In this document: one piece after another, positions 19,601-28,311 of the stretch
Layout: each line of letters begins with the position of its first letter
How positions within the stretch are numbered: the first letter of the stretch is position 1
From: Acanthamoeba lenticulata
Lineage: Eukaryota; Discosea; Longamoebia; Acanthamoebidae
Assembly (NCBI GenBank): GCA_002179805.1
Contig: NAVB01000153.1
Span: 1-35,968 of the forward strand
Length of the DNA: 35,968 nucleotides
Reading direction: 5' to 3'
Made by a program: the position numbers and the translations under genes
Notes under the pieces: model-generated
The model's input: only the letters and a program-made list of their open reading frames with translations
Told to the model about the DNA's origin: nothing
The model's database searches: none

Positions 19601-22001
19601 CTCAAGATGCAGTTGGGCCAGGCCTTCCTCTCCGCTGTGCGTGCGACTGTGACGACGCGAGCTGAGGAGCCACAACTGACTCGTGTGTGTGTGTGTGCGG
19701 CACGACACGACACGACACGACACACGCGCGTGTGTGTCGTGGGAGCAGGTGGACAAGTTCAAGATTTATTCGGCGTATGTAAATAACTTTGACACGAGCA
19801 TTGAGGCGCTGGACCGGGTGGAGCGCCACCCGCAGTGGAAGGTCTTCAAGGAGGAGGTCCACGCGGCGGGCAACGTGAAGGACCTGAGCTCGCTCCTCAT
19901 CATGCCCATCCAGCGCATCCCGCGCTACCTCCTGCTCCTGCAGGACCTTCTCAAGAACACGCCGCGGTCCCACCCGGACCACCCGCTGCTCCAGCTGGCC
20001 CTCCCCAAGATGCAGGAACTCGCCGCTTGGATGGAGAGCGAGAAGGACAAGTGCGAGGTTCGTTGTCCTCGACATCATCATCATCGTCTTTGTCTTCTTC
20101 TTCTACATCGTTGTGTTGCGCTACATTTTGGTGAGGAATCTGAAGAATGCACGGCTTGGAAATGCAGGTGCTGCGTCAAATGTCGCAACTGGCCAAGCAG
20201 GTCCAGGGCTACCCCAAGGCCTTCATGGAGGCGGGCCGCAAGCCGCTCAAGGAGGGCATCGTCCTCGAATACGTGGCCGCCACCAAGCGGTCGCGCTACA
20301 GGTATCTGTTCGTGTTCACCGACGTGCTCATGGTCACCGAGCAGAAGAAGGCCCGGCGAGCCGAGCGCGCCTACAAGTTCATCGAAGACGGCTCCCTCGT
20401 GGGCGCCGAAGTGGTCTCCCTTCCTGACTCGCCCTGTACGCGCGAATCTTTATTTTTATTTTTATAGTTATAGTTATAGTTATTTTTTATTTTCTGTCGA
20501 AGAGTTGAGCCTGACGACGTTTGTGACCCCTCTTGTGCAGCGCTCAAGAACGCGATCAAGCTCACGTCGGGCGGGTCGGCCAAGCGCGAATGGACGTTCT
20601 TCTTCGCGGCCAAGCTCGACGCCGACATGTGGCAGACTTGCTTTTCCAAGGGTGCGTCCCTTCATACAAAAAAAATCATTGTACTTAAATTCATTAAATC
20701 CGCTTATTTATTTGTTTTTATTTTAAAAAATAAAATGTGCTGACTTGACGTGTGGCCAGCCATCGTTGCTGCCAACGCCACGTTCGCTACGCAGATGAAG
20801 GTGAGAGCCAGCGTGATCCTGCCCGTCATGTACGCCCCCTTCCTCCTTCCCTTCCTCCCCCGAATGATTGAATAATTATGCGAGAGAGAGAGAGGGAACG
20901 CTCACCCGTCGTGTGCCCGCGGTGTCAAATACGCACACACGCACACGCACACGCACACGCACGCAGGGTTTCGCCCAGCATGACGCAGAGCTCCGGTGCG
21001 ATCCCGAGCCGCGCCCAGTCCGGTACCGACCTCATCCCCCTCCTGGCATCTGACGTCAGTCCTGACGCTCGCGAACATACGAATGTCATTTCTTGCAGCC
21101 GACATGCTGCGCTTTCCCACCTTGAGATCTGTACCGCCTCACGAGCCCCGCCTCCCTCCCAGTCCCTCGCCTCGCAGCGTGCCAACCCGCGTGTGTGTTT
21201 GTGCGTGTGTGCCGTGCGTGTGTGCGTTTGGTCATCACGAGCAGCAGTCGCCGACGGATGATTCGGTACGCGTCACTCGCTCCATGAGTCATCCCCCCCC
21301 AAAGCCCCAACGTGTGCTGACGCGCACGCACGTGTGTGTATGTGCGATTGGCTCTTTTGCCCAACAGCCAAAGAGGCGAGGCACGATGCCGATCCCGGTC
21401 TCTTCTGGCGCGCGATCGGGTGCGTTGCCCCTTGACTCTTGGCCTGCTTACGCTCTGCGCTGGTGGTGCGGCTCTGACGTTGTCATCGTGTATGGACGTA
21501 CGTGTGAGCAGCCGAGGAGTTCACCATCGACGAGATCGAGGAGTTGAAGCGGCGAGTGTACGTGGCTCGCTGGCTCTTTTGAGTTTCTTCTTGTTGGTGT
21601 TGATAATGCTGATGATGGCGCTGATGGTGAAATGGCGACGTGTCTGCAGTTTTCCACAGACGCCAGAGGAGGTGCAGCAGTACAAGCAAACGATGATCGC
21701 CCGCTACGAGGCCGAACTGAAGGAGAACGCAATGCAGCTCGACATCAGGCGGTCACGAAGCCTGAGCACCAAGGTCTGCTTCCCCTGATCTCTTGGCTTC
21801 TTCCTCTTTTGTCTTTTTTTTTCTTTCTTTCTTTCTTAAACGACATGCTCACACCAGTACACGCTCTCCCGACAGACGTCAGAGAAACGCACGATGACAA
21901 AGGAGGAGAAGAAGAGGGAGAAGGAGCGGCAAAAGGAGGAGAAGAGGAGCCTCAGGAAGTCATCCGCCCCACCGGCTACAAACGGGACAGTTAGCTTGTG
22001 A
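16660..22001 (+). CDS. ARM-repeat / DH-PH Rho guanine-nucleotide exchange factor, 25 exons
   Basis: Phase-consistent exons: 16660-16777, 16923-17074, 17181-17290, 17383-17473, 17548-17644, 17722-17848, 17922-18052, 18138-18232, 18330-18483, 18610-18782, 18851-18928, 19085-19234, 19304-19395, 19531-19636, 19749-20057, 20168-20435, 20541-20651, 20760-20800, 20989-21022, 21099-21190, 21245-21265, 21368-21419, 21512-21557, 21650-21773, 21876-22001 (965 residues). Residues ~1-400 are armadillo repeats (ACWTLSNLTADGPSAA, VLWLLTNIST, VLDLLVNLSAF). Residues ~460-660 are a Dbl-homology domain (ISKEILETEKNYVMWIGSIV; LLIMPIQRIPRYLLLLQDLL, the hallmark last helix). A PH domain follows (YLFVFTDVLMVTEQKK ... 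REWTFFFAAKLDADMWQ), then a Ser/Pro-rich tail ending in a Lys/Glu helix. DH-PH proteins load GTP onto Rho/Rac GTPases. Exon choice in the tail (20989-21265) is the least certain part. Confidence 0.9.
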
Positions 22002-22215
22002 TGATTTCACTCCCAACATTGTACACCAAATCAGGCCAAATAAATAAAAATACTTTAATTCCTCATCAAAGGCTATAAACAACAGTCTATTTAGCTTGAT
22101 CTTCAACAATTTCTCATCTTTATTGTTTTTTAAATCCACCCAGGGCTGATTCTTTAGTTCTTTGTTGTGGCCATTGAATAACATAAGACAAAAATGGCTT
22201 TTTTTAAGAGTTTAT
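22002..22215. other. Convergent AT-rich 3' spacer
   Basis: A 214 bp AT-rich spacer between the converging RhoGEF and PIN/F-box genes. Nothing else is visible. Confidence 0.5.
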
Positions 22216-23760
22216 TTACAGGTGTCGGTGGAGAGGGGCAGAGAGGGGCTTGGTGGCCCAGGTGTCTACAAAGTCGCAAGGCGGGGCCACACTACGGCGC
22301 CAACGGAGGTACCAGTGCTTGGGGTGCCGCCCGCCAAAGGCGGCATTCCGACCGTGCGCGAGGCCCGCGTGCTTGAGGGCGGCCGACCAGACGCGGGCGC
22401 TGGGCGTGTGGCCGCGCTCCTCGTCGTCCCAGGTGGGCGACAGCGTCTGCCAGAGGTCGACGCACACGGCCTCGGCCTGCAGGAGGGCGCGGGGAGGGAG
22501 CAACGCCAACACTTTACTCTTCAACTCCCAAGGAAGCGACAACAGCGGATTGGACTCGTTCTGGCGTGCGCGTCTCTGCTCTTCTTCTTGTGCGCCCACG
22601 TCGGGCGACGAAGTAGAGGAGATGCTTAAGCCAGGGATGTCGGAGGCAGGGGCCAGGCGACGCCGCTTGGCCGAGGGGGGCTGCGTAGTGGGCGCTGTCG
22701 GGTCTGCGGATACCTTGCGCTTGGGCTGCGAAGATGAAGAAGAAGAAGGCACAAAGGACGAGGACATGGAGGTGGCGGGCAGACATTCGAGGAGGCCTCG
22801 CATGTCGGTCGTGGGCACGCGGTTGATGTTGCACTTGAGCGCGAGGCCGTAGTCGCCCGTGATGAGCACGCTGGGCGCTACCTTGGTGTGGAAGTAGAGG
22901 GCACACGACAGGATCTCGTCGTCCCGGTTGTCAATCTTGAGCGCCGAGCCGAGATGCTCGTCGAAGCGTTGGCCCCTGATCCAAGTCTCGTCGCCAGCCG
23001 TGGCGTCGTAGATGGCCTTAATGGCGAGGCGAGCCTTAGGACCCAGCTGGTCGGTGTCCTGCTTGAGCCCATCGAGCTCCTGTACGACCGCGGCCGGAAC
23101 GATGACGGTAAGATGCGGGTAGTTCCTGAGCGAGCGCACGGCATCGAGGCAAGTGATCCAGGCGTTGGTGTCGATCACGACGAACGAAGCCGACTTTAGC
23201 TGCTCGGCGAGCTGCGGGGTCATCTTCATGCCTCGCTGCTCCTGCTCTACTCGGGCCCGGATGGTATTGGCATGTCTAGTGGCTGTGCTGGTCCTGGCTC
23301 GGGGAGGCGACTCTCGCTTCTTGTTGTTGTTCTTCTTGTCGAGAGAGAATGTGTGAGGATGGGTCGATGCGGTCTGATTCTTCTTGCTTCGTGCAGCCAA
23401 CTGCCTCAGTTGCTGTTCAATGGACGAAGGTGGGGGTGGGCTTACGATTGCTGGGTTAATGCGAAACGTTGGGTTGGCGCCAGCTGCAACCTGTGGCGTT
23501 GTGTACACAGTGCGAGAGGAAGAAGAAACTCTCCATCGACTCTCACAATCGCTACAGCAGGCAAACCGTGGGGTGTTGGTCCCTTGGCCATAGCCCAACA
23601 CAATCTTTTGCCCAACGCAACGTCGCACGCACACCGAACAATAAGGTGGTTCCGCCACCCCCACCAACGTTGAGGACGATGGATACTGATGGACCGGCCA
23701 CGATGAGAAACCTGCAGTGGGCTGAGCATGCTGCGGCGGGAAAGCATTGAAGGACAACAT
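22216..23760 (-). CDS. Zinc-knuckle / PIN-nuclease / F-box protein, single exon
   Basis: An intronless frame of 514 residues. Residues 41-72 hold a Cys pattern (C41xxC44 ... C68/C69xxC72) that looks like a small zinc ribbon. Residues ~190-325 resemble a PINc nuclease domain of the SWT1/SMG6 type: FVVIDTNAWITCL (D197), VVQELDGLK (E229), DNRDDEIL (D280/D281) and VLITGDYGLALKCN (D303), so the four acidic metal-binding positions appear intact. A Ser-rich linker with basic patches (KRKV, AKRRR) suggests nuclear localisation. Residues ~405-445 look like an F-box (LLSLPWELKSKVLALLPPRA ... EAVCVDLWQTL). PIN nucleases cut single-stranded RNA; F-boxes bind Skp1 of SCF ubiquitin ligases. The combination is unusual, and it is inference that both activities exist. 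No upstream in-frame extension was found. Confidence 0.75.
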   Translation of the reverse strand: MLSFNAFPPQHAQPTAGFSSWPVHQYPSSSTLVGVAEPPYCSVCVRRCVGQKIVLGYGQGTNTPRFACCSDCESRWRVSSSSRTVYTTPQVAAGANPTFRINPAIVSPPPPSSIEQQLRQLAARSKKNQTASTHPHTFSLDKKNNNKKRESPPRARTSTATRHANTIRARVEQEQRGMKMTPQLAEQLKSASFVVIDTNAWITCLDAVRSLRNYPHLTVIVPAAVVQELDGLKQDTDQLGPKARLAIKAIYDATAGDETWIRGQRFDEHLGSALKIDNRDDEILSCALYFHTKVAPSVLITGDYGLALKCNINRVPTTDMRGLLECLPATSMSSSFVPSSSSSSQPKRKVSADPTAPTTQPPSAKRRRLAPASDIPGLSISSTSSPDVGAQEEEQRRARQNESNPLLSLPWELKSKVLALLPPRALLQAEAVCVDLWQTLSPTWDDEERGHTPSARVWSAALKHAGLAHGRNAAFGGRHPKHWYLRWRRSVAPPCDFVDTWATKPLSAPLHRHL

Positions 23761-23796
23761 CGCGAAGTGGAATAGAGATGGTGACCTCCTTTATTC

Positions 23797-24280
23797 TCAA
23801 AAGAGGTGATGAGAGATAAGAAACGTAAGAGATGTGATGCAAATGTCTGGACGATAAAAAAGCCCGACTTCCGCGTTTGCTTCTCCTTTATCGCCCTTGA
23901 CTTTTTCCTGAAACTTTCTGGCGGAAATGAAGCAGAACAGAACGAGGATGAGAACGAGCAAGAAAAAGCGAAAGGAATCGCTTGTGTTCGTTTTGGGTGG
24001 CGTTCCCGGCCTCGTGACCGGATCACGATGTTGTAGAGTTGTTGTAGCCACTTCTTGGGGATCCTGTAGAAATAGAGGGTCACCATCGTGCAGCTCGTGG
24101 TGTACATGGTGCTTGTCATTTCAGCAATGAAAGCGGGACAGTGAGTGACTGTTTCAAATTCCGGATAGAACGGCGTGTGCTTCTGGCCAACACTCCTCAC
24201 GTGCAATCTTGTGCGTCAGATTGATAAAGCTCAGCAGGAAGAACGGTGAAGCTTCACATAGGTGGCAAACATAATAGGAG
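23797..24280 (-). pseudogene. 3' fragment of a TLC-like multi-span membrane protein gene
   Basis: Three minus-strand exons with agreeing phases: 24280-24201, 24148-24019 and 23917-23797, separated by 52 and 101 bp GT-AG introns. They encode about 109 residues beginning YYVCHLCEASPFFLLSFI and continuing with TTSCTMVTLYFYRI and LYNIVIRKFQEKVKG. Third positions are strongly G/C-biased as in real genes here. The order (Glu-x-Ser-Pro-Phe, a hydrophobic span, ...FYRI, a final hydrophobic span followed by a basic tail) resembles the C-terminal half of TLC/TMEM56-type proteins. The first exon begins with an acceptor (CAACTGCAG) only 15 bp from the ATG of the opposite-strand channel gene, and no upstream exons are found on the minus strand across that gene's first exon. 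It is therefore called a 5'-truncated remnant, but a real gene overlapping the channel gene in antisense is possible. The family assignment is tentative. Confidence 0.4.
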
Positions 24281-24295
24281 CTGCAGTTGGGGTTG

Positions 24296-27200
24296 ATGGA
24301 AAGAGAGAATCACAACAAATTGCCAAAAGGAGATGATCAAGAGATTGAGCTGCGTGAGTTTGTGCCGCCTGCTGCCGCGGGCGGCGCCCCTTCTCCAGCC
24401 TTCTCCTCTGCACACCCTCCTCTCTCCTCCATGAAGCGGCAGGGATCGCGGCATCCCCATTTCGAGTCCTTTCGTAATCAGTACTACAGCAGCCGCCACC
24501 TGAATGACGACGAAGTCCGCGAACTAGATGATGGAGAAGGCCCCCAGAAGGGGGTCAAGCCTGCACCGCCCAGCCACTCCCTCACGCGCAGCTCGGCAGT
24601 CGAGTCCGCGCCCGACAGCCCTCTACAGGATCTCAACGCGCTCGAGGCCCACGAAGTGCGCCTGCCCGCGCGACATCGTGCGCACATCCCTGCGCGCGAT
24701 GGTGTCTTTCGCAAGTCGTCTGCCGCCCGCGAGCGCAACAACGGCGAGGGCGACGACACGGCCTCGGAGCACGAGGACGAGGAGGAGCGCGAAGAGGACT
24801 CGGACACCGAAGGCGGCGGCCAGGCCACCGCGGTGCGCCGCAAGGTCCTCCCCGCCCGCGATCGCAGTTCACCTGCAGCTGTCGGTGGAGGCACGGTCGA
24901 CTCGAGCGCCCTCCACCGGCTGCCGCCGCGCAGTCTACAGCACAAGCCGAGCCTCGACGCATCGGAACTCCAGCAGGGCCGGACCCGCGCGCGGGCCAAG
25001 CTGACGCCCTTCCGCAAGACGTCGCTGCCGGCCTCCATGTTCAGCTCGCAGCAGCGCCGGCGGGATCCCAGCGGCCACCGCCAGCCGCTGCTCGAGCGGA
25101 CCATCCAGCAAGAAGCCAGCCGCTGGGCGCAGCGTCACCCGTCACAGCAGCAGCCGCACGATGAGGCCCACGATGAAGAGCACCACTTTGCGGATCCCAC
25201 CGGTATGATTCAATTTATTTTATTTTATTTTATTTTATTGTATTCATTTATCAGCTCTTTTTCTTAACATTTTTACTTACAATAAATTTGCAATAATCCT
25301 GTTTCATTTTATAATTATTTGAAAAAACAAAAACAACAGAAGCGGAGAACGAGGACGACGGGTATTACGAGTTTGAGCTGCGGAACAGGTCCGGCATGCA
25401 CGTCCGGAGCCCGGCCTCCTCGCGAGGAGGCGTTCCGACGCGGTCTCAGCAGCGCGCGCCGTCACCCTCGTCGCGCCGACCATCGATGACCGCCTCCCGC
25501 CGGCCATCGACCAACCCGTCGATGTTCGACCCCCTGGCCACCACCGAAGTCTACACCGCCAACCGGTCCATCTCGCTTTCTCTGCTGCTGCTGTCAATTC
25601 GTGCGCGCGCGCTGGTGTGACGTCAAGTCGAGGGGCGAATGCTGACCCCGGGCCGGATGGCGCACAGGATCCCGCAACCGCGCAAATATCAGGACATCAA
25701 CCCGGAGGCGCCCGATGAGTTGCCGCCGTCGAAGCCGGCGCCGCTCGTGCTGCTCAAGCCCAAGCGCAAGCGAAGAACCAACTTTATGAACCGCGTCCTG
25801 GGCTGGTTCTGGAAGGTGTCCATTCTTCTTCTTCTTCCTCCTCGACGGGCAGGGCGCTGATCAGGTCGTGAGTGCGTGTGCAGGTGATGACGTGGCGCTT
25901 CACCAAGACCATGTGGCCGCTCGCGCCCTCGATCCTGCTCCTCATCCTCGCGGGCACTCTGGGTACTCCTTATTGTTATTATTCTTTAAATTCCTTCTCA
26001 TTTATTTACCATTTATTGTTGGCAGCGGCGGTCTTCAACCTGGCCTACGATGTGGACTGGGAAGGCACGCGCTCATGGCGGTGGATGGTCTGGGTACGAA
26101 GTCCTCCCGCATTTTTCCTCTTTTTTTTTAAAAAAATAAAAATTAAACTTAAAGTAAATAAAATAATTTAACAATAATTTGGTCGTTGGACAGGCGGGTG
26201 CCGTGATCGCCGTGTTTGTGGCCTCGAATTACCTGTTTGCGATCATCATGTGGATCCTCAAGCGACTCATATTCGAGACCAAGATTTTCTACTACATCAA
26301 CACCGTGACGACCACGCTCAGCTGCTTCGCCTCTTGTACACGGCCTCCTTCCCTTCCTATCTCCTTTATTGTCGACGACTCACGACGAACGTCGTGTCGA
26401 CATCATCATCATCATCAACAGCGATCGTGCTGCTGGCCACGTCGGGGACCATCCTCCAGGGCTGGAACAGCACGCCCCGCTGGTGGATCAACAAAATGTA
26501 CGCGCCGTCCTTCACCCTCCTCAGCGCCTTCATGTTGTCGATGAAGACGAGGCCTGATTGTTCCCTTGGGACACATCTCCAGTTTGACGTCGATGCTGGT
26601 GGTCTCGATCCTCTACTTCTTTGTGATCCTCGGCACAAAGTTCCTCATTGGTGCGTTTTTATTTATCTTATGAATTTAACTTTTTAACTTTCTTTTTCAT
26701 TGGACACGGTCTCTTATCTTCTATTTTTTTTCTTTTCTTGTGATGATTTCCAGTCAAGCTGCATCGGGAGCAGTTCTGGGAGTCCATCTCCAAGTTCCTC
26801 ATCTCGGAGCGCATCATTTGGAAGATGGCCTATGGCGTCCGGTATGCCTTTTTCTTGATTTATATCATCATTTCTTGGGTTTTATCTTTTACTATTCTCA
26901 ATTTATTCATTAATTCATTTCTTTTGTGGCATTGCAGGCGGAAGGAATCGGTGAAGCGCTCGCACGTCCTCCGCAAGCCGTCGATGCACCGATTCCAGAA
27001 CGCGTGGCAGTGGATGCTCGACAAACGCGCCAATCCCTACCTCGACGTCACCTCCTACGACGTCGACGACGTCGACCGGTACCTCCTACAGGCTCGCTTT
27101 GCCTCAACCATAGTTGGGCTCATGTACGTGTGTGGCTCAGAGCCGAGCCGCCTCTGGAGCACTCGGCGTCGATCGCGCGCGTGATCCTCAAGAACCTCGA

Positions 27201-28301
27201 CACCTACGGCAAGGTGCACCTCGCGCGCCAAACATTCCAAACATGCCAGACATTTTTGTGACTCGTGCGGAATGTATGGCAATACTCTGCAATACCAGGG
27301 CTATCTCGAGGAGGAGGACTTTGACCGGTTCTTTGACTACGAGGACGACGTGCAGGCCGCCCTCCGCCTCTTCCCACGGGCACGCCCTTCTCTCTTCTCT
27401 CCTTCGCCTCCGCGAGTCATGCGTGGCTCATTGCTGTGGCGCGCGCAGGGCCAAACGATCGACCTGGCCCTCATCACCGAGGCCGTCCACCGCGTCCACA
27501 AGGACCGGTACGTGCCTGATGACGACGATGGTGATGATGATGAAGAAGACGGTGGGGATGGCTCACGATGAAGATCTGGCGGTGCAGGAAGTCGTTGTAC
27601 AAGACGCTGTTTGATCGGGAGAACGCGGGCAAGGTGCTGACCTACATCATCAACGTGATCTTTGCGCTCATCATGATCTTTGTCATCATCATCATCTTCG
27701 AAGTCAGCATCACCGAGTACGTCCTCCTTCTCCTTCCCCTCCCTTGTCGTCATCCTCCTCTTCTTCTCCATCGTTGTTGTCATCATCACCATCATCATCG
27801 TGGCTGATAACGATGATGGTGGCCATCAACCACAAACAGGTACCTGATCCCGCTGGCCTCCTTCTTCCTGGGCTTCTCCTTCATCTTCGGCGCTTCGCTC
27901 AAAAACCTGGTCCGCCTCCCACGCGCCCATCGGATTACGAAATATTTTCTTTTCTGTTTTGCTGTTCTTTTCTTTTCTTTTCTTATTTCACGCGCGCCCC
28001 TTGCCGTGCTATGCTCCAACACGCAGAAATGGAGCTTCCGTATGGCCGACCAGAGGCAGTGGAGCAGAAAGCTGGACAAGCTCGAGGAAGACCTCTCCTT
28101 CCTCTTCCCCAATTGGCACAGCTCCGACCTCGAAAACGATTACTTCTACTACTCGAGTGCGCTCCTCCCCCCCATTGGCCCGTGACTGCAATTGCCTTAC
28201 ACGAAAACGCTGATGTCGAGCTTTTCGCGACGTGTGTGTGTGTGTACACAGACATGACCGACGCCTCTTCGAGCAGCGAGGCCGGTGCGGCGAGTTGTTA
28301 G
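24296..28301 (+). CDS. MscS-like mechanosensitive channel-type protein lacking the beta domain
   Basis: Seventeen phase-consistent exons: 24296-25202, 25340-25565, 25668-25815, 25884-25962, 26026-26093, 26194-26335, 26422-26497, 26583-26650, 26754-26841, 26938-27078, 27141-27213, 27299-27379, 27449-27507, 27588-27716, 27840-27909, 28027-28156, 28252-28301 (844 residues). A ~420-residue charged, Ser/Pro-rich cytosolic N-terminus is followed by membrane spans (PSILLLILAGTLG, VIAVFVASNYLFAIIMW, IVLLATSGTILQG, VVSILYFFVILGTKFLI). A cytosolic loop then has the eukaryotic MSL pattern SIARVILKNLDTYGKGYLEE ... VHRVHKDRKSLYKTL, and the final spans are NVIFALIMIFVIIIIFEVS and FLGFSFIFGASLKNL. In the family the beta domain (motif like HPFDVGD) follows here, but the next exon reads KWSFRMADQRQWSRKLDKLE instead and the frame stops 43 codons later. 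The stop at 28299 lies only 10 bp from the formin ATG; see findings on a possible fusion. Confidence 0.82.
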
Positions 28302-28311
28302 CTTGACCTCA

